Origin: Streptomyces sp. JJ36
Lineage (GTDB): Bacteria; Actinomycetota; Actinomycetes; Streptomycetales; Streptomycetaceae
Assembly: GCF_021696945.1 (NCBI RefSeq)
Contig: NZ_JACYHE010000005.1
Location: forward strand, 89,604-153,603
Direction of reading: 5' to 3'
Length of the DNA stretch: 64,000 nucleotides
Shown: positions 7,928 to 16,242 of the stretch, in pieces
How positions within the stretch are numbered: the stretch's first letter is position 1
How the letters are laid out: each line of letters opens with the position of its first letter
Position numbers and translations under genes: made by a program
The notes under the pieces: generated by a model
Told to the model about the DNA's origin: nothing
What the model saw: the letters and a program-made list of their open reading frames with translations, nothing else
Database searches by the model: none

Positions 7928-8994
7928 ATGGTCCACGAGGGAGTCCTGCTGGAGTCGCGCTCGCTGCGCAACGGGCTGGCCACGCGCACGGACGTGCTCG
8001 ACCGCGTCAAGGCGCTGTCCCTGCTCCCGGACGACCTGCACGTCACGACCCGGATGGTCGCCGACTACTTCGAAGTGCCTGTGGAAACTGTGCGTTCCCT
8101 GGTGAAGGATCACCGTGCCGAGCTCGAGGAGAACGGCTACACCGTTCTGACCAGGGAAAAGGTAAGGTCCTTCAGGGACCTTACCTCGCTGGACAAGTAC
8201 GCGGGCCGCCATCTGGCCCTCTACACCCGCCGCACCGTCCTGAACGTCGCCATGCTGCTGCGGGACAGCGCGGTCGCGCGGGCCGTCACGCGGAGGAGGC
8301 ACAGCACGTCCCCCGGCCCACGGACCGGGCCGACCCCGCGGGCCCGGCGGGGGGCTTCCCCGTCCACACCCTCGTCGCCTGGCTCGACGAGCGCATCGAG
8401 CGGTCCGTCGCCGAGCGGCTGGCACAGCACGACACACAGCTCGCCCGGGCCGCCGAGGACGCGGTACGCACGGTGCTCGGGCAGACCGTGGTGCCGCTGC
8501 TGAACCACGCCATCCGGGCCGACGGCGAGCGGCGGCGCGAACTCGCCGGGATCCGACGGGAGCTCGGACGCATCGACCGGGCGCTGCGCGCCCGGATGCC
8601 GAGCGGCGCGATGGCGGCCATGGACGCCATGACCTGGCGGGAGTTCGAGGACCACGTGGCGGGGCTCTGCCGCCGGGACGGCTGCATCAGCGTGGCCAAC
8701 ACCGGCAACACCGGCGATCTGGCCGCCGACCTCGTCGGCCGTACGGCGGACGGGCGCACGCTGGTGGTGCAGTGCAAGCACTTCGCGCCGCACCGGAAGG
8801 TGGAGAGCGGGGAGATGCAGAAGTTCATCGGCATGGCGAAGCTGGAGCACGCCGCGGACCTCGCGCTGTTCGTCACCACGGCGACCTTCACCCCCGCCGC
8901 GAGGGACCTGGCCGTACGGCACGGCGTCACCGCGGTGCACCGCCGGCTGCTGGAGACGTGGAGCGCGGGCACCCGCCTCCAGGTGCTCAGGTAG
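7928..8994 (+). pseudogene. Antirepressor-like / Mrr-type nuclease gene, split by a frameshift
   Basis: Two adjacent frames look like one protein of about 355 residues. Frame one starts at the ATG at 7928 behind GGAGGGGAG and encodes about 120 residues resembling phage antirepressor (ORF6N/Rha-like) DNA-binding domains: VTTRMVADYFEVPVETVRSL and YTRRTVLNVAMLLRDSAVAR. Near 8280-8295 that frame turns into Arg/Ser-rich nonsense. The other forward frame then reads HAEEAQHVPRPTDRA and continues to 8994 with a coiled segment and a PD-(D/E)XK domain: TWREFEDHVAGLCRRDGC, then TGDLAADLVG and LVVQCKHFA giving the D...QxK catalytic set of Mrr nucleases. The nuclease half has no obvious start of its own. 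This is either a real mutation, a sequencing error, or programmed frameshifting; the sequence alone cannot decide. Fused proteins of this kind occur as conserved single genes in actinobacteria (recalled, not checked). Confidence 0.65.
8161..8185. repeat. Perfect 10-bp hairpin inside the coding region
   Basis: GGTAAGGTCC (8161-8170), loop TTCAG, GGACCTTACC (8176-8185). It lies about 100-120 bases before the apparent frameshift, in the sequence encoding the antirepressor-like domain. Its AT content is higher than the surroundings. Whether it acts as an operator, an RNA structure or is coincidental is unknown. Confidence 0.6.
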
Positions 8995-9048
8995 CGGCGA
9001 GCCACGCCTCGCGGCGGCCGGCCCGCGGTTCGGCCGCCCGCGGGGGGG

Positions 9049-9594
9049 TCAGCCGTCCGCGATGGGGGCGGTCCGTCGCCGGACATCGGTGAAGAGCTTG
9101 TCGAGCAGTCCGGCGAGCGCAGTCCGCTCCTCCTCCGACAGCCCCGCGACCAGCCGCGCCTCACGCCCCAGCACCGCGTCCACCGAGCGCTCGACGAGTG
9201 CGTGGCCCGCGGCCGTCAGGGAGACCTGGACGGCTCGGCGGCCGGGCCCGGGCGCACGGGAGACGAGCCCGTCCCGCTCGGCCCGGGCCACGCGCTGCGA
9301 GATGGCCCCCGCCGTCACCAGGGTCCGCCGCGCGAGTTCGCGGGTGCCCAGGGCGTACGGCGGACCGGAGCGGCGCAGCACCGAGAGCAGGTCGAGCGTG
9401 GCGGCGTCGATCCCCGCGTCGCGCAGCACCCGGTTCCGGTCGTCCGCGAACAGCTTTCCCAGCCACCACAGAGGCGTCACGATCTCGACGGACTCGGTGG
9501 GGACCCCCGGGCGCTCCCGGCGCCAGGCCGCCGCGATCTCCGCGGCGGAGGAGGGCGGCCCCGGAGTCCACCCTGCCGAGACGGTGTCGGCCAT
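9049..9594 (-). CDS. MarR-family transcriptional regulator
   Basis: About 181 residues with an extended N-terminus. The winged helix-turn-helix is at GTRELARRTLVTAGAISQRV followed by ARAERDGLVSRAPGP, with the wing at GRRAVQVSLTAAGHALV. The N-terminal MADTVSAGW to LFADDRNRVLRDAGI part forms the dimerisation helices. Start ATG at 9594. It is divergent from the SDR gene, and an AT-rich inverted repeat lies between, so it likely represses that gene and itself. Confidence 0.9.
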   Translation of the reverse strand: MADTVSAGWTPGPPSSAAEIAAAWRRERPGVPTESVEIVTPLWWLGKLFADDRNRVLRDAGIDAATLDLLSVLRRSGPPYALGTRELARRTLVTAGAISQRVARAERDGLVSRAPGPGRRAVQVSLTAAGHALVERSVDAVLGREARLVAGLSEEERTALAGLLDKLFTDVRRRTAPIADG

Positions 9595-9620
9595 GCGCGC
9601 CTTCCCTTCTCGCGTAAGCG

Positions 9621-9640
9621 TATGTTTAGCTCTAAACGTA
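9621..9640. promoter_or_regulatory. Inverted repeat, likely MarR operator
   Basis: TATGTTTAG (9621-9629) and CTAAACGTA (9632-9640) form 9-base arms with one mismatch around CT. The site sits in the 71-base gap between the divergent MarR and SDR genes. Control by the adjacent MarR is inferred from position and symmetry. Confidence 0.6.
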
Positions 9641-9665
9641 GCACCCGTCGCCCGCAGGAGGACCC

Positions 9666-10374
9666 GTGATCCGCAGTGTGCTCGTCACCGGAGGCACCAG
9701 CGGTATCGGCCGCGCCATCGCCGCACGGTTCGCCGCCGACCAGGAGAAGGTCGTCGTCACCGGACGCCGCGCCGAGACCGTCGCGCGCACCGCCTCGGAA
9801 CTGGGAGTGGGCGTCGTCTGCGACGCCACCGACCCCGGGCAGGTGGCCGCGCTCCAGGACCGGACCGGCTCGCTCGACGTCCTGGTCAACGCCGCCGGCG
9901 GCCTCGCCTCCGGCCCGGACGGGCCACCTCTGGAGGCACTGGCCGCCCAGTGGCGGGCCGACCTCGAACTGAACCTGCTCAGCGCGGTCCTGACCACCGG
10001 CGCGTTCCGCGACCGGCTCCCGCCCGGCAGCGCCGTACTGAGCATCGGCTCCCTGGGAGCCGAGCGGCGCGGCGGCTCCTACGGAGCCGCCAAGGCCGCC
10101 CTCGCCGCCTGGAACGCCTCACTCTCCGCCGAACTGGCACCGCACGCCATCACCTGCAACGTCATCGCCGCCGGCTATGTCACCGGCACCGCCTTCTTCC
10201 AGGGTCGGATGACCGAGGAGCGCCACACCGCGCTCGTGGCCGAGACCCACGACAAGAGGCCCGGCACGCCGGACGACATCGCGGAGACCGCCCACTTCCT
10301 CACCTCCCCCGGCGCCCGGCACATCACCGGCCAGACCCCTGCACGTCAACGGCGGCGCCTTCACCACACGCTGA
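9666..10374 (+). CDS. SDR-family oxidoreductase with a one-base insertion near the 3' end
   Basis: A short-chain dehydrogenase/reductase of about 235 intended residues. The N-terminal TGGTSGIGRAIA is the NAD(P)-binding TGxxxGIG motif, VLVNAAGG is the NAG-like motif, and SYGAAKAAL is the YxxxK catalytic pair (Tyr about residue 139). The start is the GTG at 9666 behind AGGAGG. At 10337-10340 the run CCCC breaks the frame: with one C fewer the sequence would read ITGQTLHVNGGAFTTR and stop at 10372-10374, the normal SDR ending. As given, translation runs on with unrelated residues to 10445. Either a sequencing or homopolymer error, or a recent mutation; the core fold is intact either way. Divergent from a MarR gene that probably controls it. 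Confidence 0.8.
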
Positions 10375-10427
10375 GCGGACGGCCCGGGGAGCCCCCGGGC
10401 AGCGCCGCGGTGCGGCCGTGCTGTCCT

Positions 10428-10491
10428 GACGAGGTGCGGGTCTGACGAGGTGCGGGTCTGACGAGGTGCGGGTCTGACGAGGTGCGGGTCT
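10428..10491. repeat. 16-bp tandem direct repeat, four perfect copies
   Basis: The unit GACGAGGTGCGGGTCT is repeated at 10428, 10444, 10460 and 10476 without change. It lies between the SDR gene and the ankyrin/HEAT gene, ending about 35 bases before the likely start of the latter. Identical copies suggest recent expansion by slippage. Each unit contains GAGGTG, so it could also affect translation initiation downstream. Confidence 0.9.
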
Positions 10492-10526
10492 GCCGAACGG
10501 CAGGCCACGGACACGGAAGGGGGAAC

Positions 10527-11879
10527 GTGGGAGAGAGCGGACTCGGGGACCGGCTCCGGTCGGCGGTCCGAGCGGGGGACGCGCAGGCGGTGCGCGCCCT
10601 GACGGAGCAGGGGGCGCCTCCGGACACGGCGGACGCGGCGGGGCTGCCGGTGCTCTGCGCGGCGGTGGCCGCGTACGACGCGGAGGTGGCCGCGGCGCTG
10701 GTGGAGGGCGGAGCAGACCCCGACCGTGTGCTGCCCGACGGCAGCACGCCGCTGTGGCGGGCCGTCGACGGCGGCTCCCCGGCGGTCGTCTCGGCGGTGC
10801 TGGGCACCGAGCCCCGGCTGCGGCTCCCGGAAGCCGCCCGTCACCGGCTCCTGCACCTGGCCCGCGACTGGTACGAGACCGGCGCGGCCGAGAAGCTGCG
10901 GCGCCGGACGGGCGATCCGGGCCCCGCCACCACGGTCCGGGTCCAGGACGACGCGTACGACCGGGTCGACGAGGTGTCGCTCGGCGGGCACGTGGTACGC
11001 GCCGGGCACGGCGCCGTCCTGACCTCCCTGGAGTGGGCCTTCCGGGTCCTGACGCCCGTCGGCGAACTGATCGGCCGCGCCGTCGAGCACCCCGACGAGA
11101 CCCATGTGACCTGGTCGGCGGTCAGCTGGGTCCTCCTCCAGCGGCGCAGTCGCCAGACCTGGTCGGCCGTCGTGGCCCATCGCCACCACCCCGCCCCGGC
11201 GCACCGGCGGCTGGCGGCGGAGTACCTGCGGATGCACGCGCTCTGCCACCCCGGCGGTCACGACGACGCCGAGAAGAGGGGCACCCTCCTGGCCTCCTGG
11301 GCCGCCGAGGAGACGGACGGCGGGGTGCTGGCCAAGGTGGTCGCCGCTCTCACCGAGGACGACCACCCCGGCCAGGAGCCCGCCGGGCTCCGCCACGCCG
11401 GCCACACCGACCCCCGCGTCCGCCGCGAAGTGCCGCACGCCCTGGCCGTGGACGGTGTTCCCCGGTCCCCCGCGGCCAGGGACGCGCTGCACACCCTCCT
11501 CGGTGACCCGGACGCCCGGGTGCGGATCAGCGCCTGCTCGGTGGGCATGCGGGACGACGGCCTCCTCCCGGCGATCACCCGGGCCCTGCTCGTGCTGGCC
11601 GGGGACCGGGACGCCGGCGTGCGGGGTGCGGCCGCGGCAGCGCTGGCCGCCTCGCCGGACCGTACGCCCCGCGTCGCCGACACCCTGGTTTCCCTGCTGG
11701 ACGAGGAGAACCGGCTGGTGCGCCTGGAGGCCGCCCACGGCCTCGCCCTGCGCGACGATCCCCGCACCGCCGAGGCGATCGCACGCGTCGGGCCGCTGCC
11801 GCCCGGCTTCGACGACGACCACCGGGCCCACGCGCTGTGGCGATGGCGGCGACGGCAGGAAGACGCGCCTGGCACGTGA
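10527..11879 (+). CDS. Ankyrin plus HEAT repeat protein
   Basis: About 450 residues. The first ~95 look like ankyrin repeats (AVRAGDAQAVRALTEQGAPP, then VEGGADPDRVLPDGSTPLWR). The C-terminal third looks like HEAT/armadillo repeats of about 30 residues (LLGDPDARVRISACSVGM, LAGDRDAGVRGAAAAALAAS, LLDEENRLVRLEAAHGLALR). Both are protein-binding scaffolds; no catalytic motif is visible. The GTG at 10527 is chosen because GGAAGGGGG precedes it; an ATG at 10482 lies inside the 16-bp repeats. The target is unknown. Confidence 0.7.
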   Translation: MGESGLGDRLRSAVRAGDAQAVRALTEQGAPPDTADAAGLPVLCAAVAAYDAEVAAALVEGGADPDRVLPDGSTPLWRAVDGGSPAVVSAVLGTEPRLRLPEAARHRLLHLARDWYETGAAEKLRRRTGDPGPATTVRVQDDAYDRVDEVSLGGHVVRAGHGAVLTSLEWAFRVLTPVGELIGRAVEHPDETHVTWSAVSWVLLQRRSRQTWSAVVAHRHHPAPAHRRLAAEYLRMHALCHPGGHDDAEKRGTLLASWAAEETDGGVLAKVVAALTEDDHPGQEPAGLRHAGHTDPRVRREVPHALAVDGVPRSPAARDALHTLLGDPDARVRISACSVGMRDDGLLPAITRALLVLAGDRDAGVRGAAAAALAASPDRTPRVADTLVSLLDEENRLVRLEAAHGLALRDDPRTAEAIARVGPLPPGFDDDHRAHALWRWRRRQEDAPGT

Positions 11880-12123
11880 CCCCGCCACTCCACGGGCCCC
11901 GCCTCACGGATCCCCGGTCGGCACCGCCGTACGACGAGCCTGCGGACGTGCAGATGCGGCGGAGCAGATACCCGATGGCGGCCCCGGCCTCGTCCGTGTC
12001 CTTCCGCGACGCAGCCACCAGGGACCAGCGGTCAGGGCCCGAGGGAACTCGCCGGAGGCGACGGGCGAAAGACAGAGGAAAGCCCAAGCCTTCGAAGCAT
12101 CCCCCAGGATGAGAGGAGCCCCG

Positions 12124-12741
12124 ATGACCGTGGAGCCAGGCGTCCGCACGGGGGCGGAGAGAGATGCCTCGGTGATCGCACGGTCCCGGGACGAGCCCGA
12201 GGCATTCGCCGTGCTCTTCGACCGGCACGCGGATGCGGTGCATCGATATCTGGCCCGTAGGCTCGGTGGCGAGCCGGCCGACGACCTCATGGCGGAGACC
12301 TTCACCACGGCTTTCCAGCAGCGGCACCGGTACGACCCCGCGCGGGCCACGGGCGACGACGCCCGGCCCTGGCTGCTCGGCATAGCGACCAACCTGGTCG
12401 GCCGGCACCGGCGGTCCGAGGCCCGCCGGTTCAAGGCCCTGGCCCGCATCCCGGCTCCCGCCGACCACGAGGAGCCGCTGGCCGACCGGGCTGCGGCCCG
12501 GGCAGGGGCACAGGCCGTACGCCGCGAGCTGGCGGCGGCACTGGCCGCACTGCCCGCGCGGCACCGAGACGTGCTGCTGCTGGTGGCCTGGGGCGGACTC
12601 GGCTACGAGGAGGTGGCACGGGCCCTCGGTGTCCCCATCGGCACGGTCAGATCACGGCTGCACCGGGCTCGCAACAAGCTACGCGAAGCGTTGGGCGGAT
12701 CCGATCCGACGACACTGCGAGAGGAATCCGGCCATGACTGA
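12124..12741 (+). CDS. ECF-family RNA polymerase sigma factor
   Basis: About 205 residues. Region 2 is at EAFAVLFDRHADAVHRYLAR through ETFTTAFQQRHRYD, with the region 2.4 part WLLGIATNLVGRHRRSEAR. Region 4 is at LAALPARHRDVLLLVAWGGL followed by the helix-turn-helix YEEVARALGVPIGTVRSRLH. A GAGAGGAG site precedes the ATG at 12124. Its stop overlaps the start of the next gene (ATGACTGA), so the pair is translationally coupled. Such sigma factors recruit RNA polymerase to a small regulon; the signal here is unknown. Confidence 0.9.
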   Translation: MTVEPGVRTGAERDASVIARSRDEPEAFAVLFDRHADAVHRYLARRLGGEPADDLMAETFTTAFQQRHRYDPARATGDDARPWLLGIATNLVGRHRRSEARRFKALARIPAPADHEEPLADRAAARAGAQAVRRELAAALAALPARHRDVLLLVAWGGLGYEEVARALGVPIGTVRSRLHRARNKLREALGGSDPTTLREESGHD

Positions 12742-13705
12742 CGAACTCGAACTCCTGCGGGACTGGGAGGCGGACGCGTCCCCGCTCACCGAACCGGCCC
12801 GAGCGCAGGCCCGCCACCGACTGCTCAACACGATGTCGCGCACGGAGCGGCACCCCGAAGCTGCACCCAGCCGCCGCTCCGCGCTGCGCCTCGGGACAGC
12901 CGCGGTGGTCACCCTGGCGGTTATGGGCACGGCGGTACTGGTCAGCGAGGACGGCGCCGACGAGGGCGGCCGCACCGACCGCGCGGGCACGAACGCTCCG
13001 CAGATGCGCAACGCCGCGGCCGTGACGGTGCTGAACAGAGCGGCAGCGCGGGCGAGTAAGCACGAGAAGCCCGTGGCGCCGCGCGACGACCAGTTCATCT
13101 ACTCGAAGCGGATCATCCAGGAGACAGAGCGGAAGACCGGCGCGGTCAGGACCTATGTGGACGTGAACTGGGACTCGGTGGACGGCTCCCGGCGATCTTT
13201 GACCATGGAGCTCGGCCGGGTGATCTGGGAGGAGCCCATGGGGAAGAACGAGGGCGTGTGGCCGCCCCGGGAGTGGAGCAAGCTGGAGAGGCTGCCTACC
13301 GACCCGGAGAAGCTCATCACGGGCGTCATCGGCGTCGGCACGTCCGACAAGTCGATCGACGACTTCACCGCGTGGGACTGGTACGACGCCTACTTCATGC
13401 TCGGCGAGCTCCTGAAGTGGCCGGTGCTGCCCGAGGGTCTGCGCCCCGCCGCGTACGAGGCGCTGGCCCTGGTGCCCGGGGTCAAGGCGACCCCTGGGAT
13501 GAAGGACTCCGCCGGCCGCACGGGGGTGGGGATCTCCTACCCTGAGCACGCGTTCCAGAAGGGCAAGTACCTCATCTTCGACCCGGAGTCGTATGCATTC
13601 CTGGGCTTCCGCGCCGAGCGGACCTCACGCTCCGGGAAGACATACATCCAGCTGTCGCACGTGGCGGACTGGGCGATCGTCGACCGCTTGAAGCAGCGCC
13701 CCTAG
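12734..13705 (+). CDS. CU044_5270-type membrane-anchored partner of the ECF sigma factor
   Basis: About 323 residues. A cytoplasmic N-terminus (ELELLRDWEADASPLTEPAR) is followed by one membrane helix at about 53-70 (LGTAAVVTLAVMGTAVLV), then a secreted domain with FIYSKRIIQETERKTGAVR and repeated Trp/Tyr-rich strands. This matches the family usually annotated as CU044_5270 proteins, which sit directly behind ECF sigma genes and may act as their membrane-bound regulator; that role is inferred from layout. No zinc-binding HxxxCxxC motif is seen. The ATG at 12734 overlaps the sigma stop by 8 bases. Confidence 0.8.
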   Translation: MTDELELLRDWEADASPLTEPARAQARHRLLNTMSRTERHPEAAPSRRSALRLGTAAVVTLAVMGTAVLVSEDGADEGGRTDRAGTNAPQMRNAAAVTVLNRAAARASKHEKPVAPRDDQFIYSKRIIQETERKTGAVRTYVDVNWDSVDGSRRSLTMELGRVIWEEPMGKNEGVWPPREWSKLERLPTDPEKLITGVIGVGTSDKSIDDFTAWDWYDAYFMLGELLKWPVLPEGLRPAAYEALALVPGVKATPGMKDSAGRTGVGISYPEHAFQKGKYLIFDPESYAFLGFRAERTSRSGKTYIQLSHVADWAIVDRLKQRP

Positions 13706-13923
13706 GCCCCCTGGAAGGCTTGAAGCCGGACCGGTTACGGAGTCTTCGCGGCGACCTTCGCGCCGGTCGAGGGCGGTGGATGGCGGATCGCCGGTGCCGG
13801 GCGGAGCAGACCACGCTGAGCCCCGAGCACGAGGACCGCCGGCGGGCCCGGGGCGCGCACCGATGAGTTTCCCGCGCCGCGCTGGTCTATACGTCCGGAC
13901 ACCCACGGAGGGAAGGCTGGGCC

Positions 13924-14490
13924 ATGCGGAAACTGATCTACGGCATGAACCTGACCCTGGACGGCTACATCGCCGCAGCCGGTGACGACATCGGCTGGAG
14001 CGGTCCGCCGAGCGACGAGCTGTTCCAGTGGTGGCTCGACCACGAGCGGGCGAGCGGCCTGTCGCTGTACGGGCGGAAGCTCTGGGAGACGATGAGCTCC
14101 TACTGGCCGACCGGCGACCAGCAGCCGGGCGCCACCCCGGCGGAGATCGAGTTCGCGCGGAACTGGCGGGACACGCCGAAGGTGGTGTTCTCCTCGACGA
14201 TCGACAAGGTCGACTGGAACACCCGCCTGGTCACCGGCGACGCGATCGCCGAGATCACCCGGCTCAAGGCCGAGGACGGCGGCCCGATGGACATCGGCGG
14301 CGCGACGCTCGCCGGGGCGGCCATGCGCGCCGGGCTGATCGACGAGTACGTGATCGCCACCCATCCGGTCCTGGTGGGCGGCGGCACGCCGTTCTTCACC
14401 GCGCTGGACGGCTGGGTCAACCTGAACCGGGTGGAGACGCGGACGTTTCCCGGCGGCGTGGTCCTGAGCAGGTACGAGACGAGGCGATGA
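13924..14490 (+). CDS. Dihydrofolate-reductase-like (RibD C-terminal domain) protein
   Basis: About 188 residues. MRKLIYGMNLTLDGYIAAAG is the typical opening of the RibD_C/YyaP family, followed by LYGRKLWETMSSYWP and GGATLAGAAMRAGLIDEYVI, which match the NADPH-binding and substrate regions. These enzymes reduce small cyclic substrates with NADPH; the substrate is not predictable here. GGAGGGAAGG lies before the ATG. It converges on dnaB with a 29-base gap. Confidence 0.85.
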   Translation: MRKLIYGMNLTLDGYIAAAGDDIGWSGPPSDELFQWWLDHERASGLSLYGRKLWETMSSYWPTGDQQPGATPAEIEFARNWRDTPKVVFSSTIDKVDWNTRLVTGDAIAEITRLKAEDGGPMDIGGATLAGAAMRAGLIDEYVIATHPVLVGGGTPFFTALDGWVNLNRVETRTFPGGVVLSRYETRR

Positions 14491-14519
14491 GCAGCTTCCT
14501 CTGAGACCCGGCAACCGGC

Positions 14520-16001
14520 TCACATGCCGCCGGCCATGTCCACGAAGCGGGAGTAGTGGCCCTGGAAGGCCACCGTGATGGTGGCCGTGGGGCCGTTGCG
14601 GTGCTTGGCGACGATCAGGTCCGCCTCGCCCGCGCGCGGCGACTCCTTCTCGTAGGCGTCCTCCCGGTGCAGCAGGATCACCATGTCGGCGTCCTGCTCG
14701 ATGGACCCGGACTCGCGCAGGTCGGAGACCATCGGCTTCTTGTCCGTGCGCTGCTCCGGGCCGCGGTTGAGCTGGGAGAGCGCGATGACCGGAACCTCCA
14801 GCTCCTTGGCCAGCAGCTTGAGGTTCCGGGACATCTCCGAGACTTCCTGCTGGCGGCTCTCCGGGCGGCGCGAGCCGCCCGTCTGCATGAGCTGGAGGTA
14901 GTCGATCACGATGAGCTGGAGGTCGTTGCGCTGCTTCAGCCGGCGGCACTTGGCGCGGATCTCCATCATCGACAGGTTCGGGGAGTCGTCGATGTAGAGC
15001 GGGGCGTCCGTGACCGCGGGCATCTGCCGGGCCAGCCGGGTCCAGTCCTCGTCCGTCATGGAGCCGGAGCGCATGTGGTGCAGCGCCACCCGGGCCTCCG
15101 CGGAGAGCAGACGCATGGCGATCTCGTTGCGTCCCATCTCCAGGGAGAAGATGACGCTCGGCATCTGGTGCTTGATGGAGCAGGCGCGGGCGAAGTCCAG
15201 AGCGAGGGTGGACTTGCCCATGGCCGGGCGGGCCGCGATGACGATCATCTGGCCCGGGTGCAGCCCGTTCGTCAGGGAGTCGAGGTCGGTGAAGCCGGTG
15301 GGGACGCCCGTCATCTGGCCGCTGCGGGAGCCGATGGCCTCGATCTCGTCGAGCGCGCCCTCCATGATGTCGGAGAGCGGGAGGTAGTCCTCGCTGGTGC
15401 GGGCCTCCGTGACGGCGTAGATCTCCGCCTGGGCGGAGTTCACGATCTCGTCCACGTCGCCGTCCGCCGCATACCCCATCTGGGTGATGCGGGTGCCCGC
15501 CTCGACCAGGCGGCGCAGCACGGCCCGCTCGTGGACGATCTCGGCGTAGTACTCGGCGTTCGCCGCGGTGGGCACCGACTGCACCAGGGAGTGCAGATAG
15601 CCGGGGCCGCCGACGCGGCCGATCTCGCCGCGCCGGGTCAGCTCGGCGGCGACGGTGATGGGGTCGGCCGGCTCGCCCTTGGCGTAGAGGTCGAGGATCG
15701 CCTGGTAGACGGTCTCGTGCGCCGGGCGGTAGAAGTCGTGGCCCTTGAGGACCTCCACGACGTCCGCGATCGCGTCCTTGGAGAGCAGCATGCCGCCGAG
15801 CACGGACTGCTCCGCCTCCAGGTCCTGCGGCGGCACCCGCTCGAAGGGCGCGGCCACCGCCGCCGACCAGGGCCCGGAATCGTCACCCCGCTCGTGCTGC
15901 TCGCCGCCGCCGCGACCCCGGCGCTGGTGGGCGAGGGAGGCGCGCTCGCCGGGGACGGCCGCGGCCCAGTGCTCCTCGACGTGCTCGGGCTGCTGGGTCA
16001 C
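14520..16001 (-). CDS. dnaB: Replicative DNA helicase DnaB
   Basis: About 493 residues. The DnaA-like N-terminal domain starts at ERVPPQDLEAEQSVLGGMLL; the RecA-like helicase domain has Walker A ARPAMGKSTLALDFAR and Walker B LQLIVIDYLQLM, and the arginine-finger region near LHREDAYEKESPRAGEADL. It unwinds DNA ahead of the replication fork as a hexamer on the lagging strand. The GTG at 16001 is chosen because GGAGGAGGT precedes it; the open frame continues upstream without a gene-like sequence. No intein is present. It is divergent from a MATE gene, and the gap upstream contains several DnaA-box-like 9-mers. Confidence 0.97.
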   Translation of the reverse strand: MTQQPEHVEEHWAAAVPGERASLAHQRRGRGGGEQHERGDDSGPWSAAVAAPFERVPPQDLEAEQSVLGGMLLSKDAIADVVEVLKGHDFYRPAHETVYQAILDLYAKGEPADPITVAAELTRRGEIGRVGGPGYLHSLVQSVPTAANAEYYAEIVHERAVLRRLVEAGTRITQMGYAADGDVDEIVNSAQAEIYAVTEARTSEDYLPLSDIMEGALDEIEAIGSRSGQMTGVPTGFTDLDSLTNGLHPGQMIVIAARPAMGKSTLALDFARACSIKHQMPSVIFSLEMGRNEIAMRLLSAEARVALHHMRSGSMTDEDWTRLARQMPAVTDAPLYIDDSPNLSMMEIRAKCRRLKQRNDLQLIVIDYLQLMQTGGSRRPESRQQEVSEMSRNLKLLAKELEVPVIALSQLNRGPEQRTDKKPMVSDLRESGSIEQDADMVILLHREDAYEKESPRAGEADLIVAKHRNGPTATITVAFQGHYSRFVDMAGGM

Positions 16002-16242
16002 CCTGCCACCTCCTCCCCGTCCGGTGGCCGTAGCCCGGCCGCACTCGCCGCCGCGGCTCTTCCTTCCTACGCCACGACGCTGACACTCGGCGCGCCCCGG
16101 TCCGCCGCATCCCACCCACGGCCGGCCACGGCCGAGCGCCGACGGACGACCCGTCGGCAGCGGACACCGGGGTGAAGAAGAGGGGAACACGGGGCAGGCG
16201 CCGGACTACGTTAGGCGTGCTGGACGCAAGCAGCCAATCGAG

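Noticed and set aside
14520..16001. Intein in dnaB
   Set aside because: Walker A, Walker B and later motifs are uninterrupted and the length is normal.
16002..16190. Longer DnaB start
   Set aside because: The extra residues are Arg/Gly-rich without similarity, and the GTG at 16001 has a strong ribosome-binding site.
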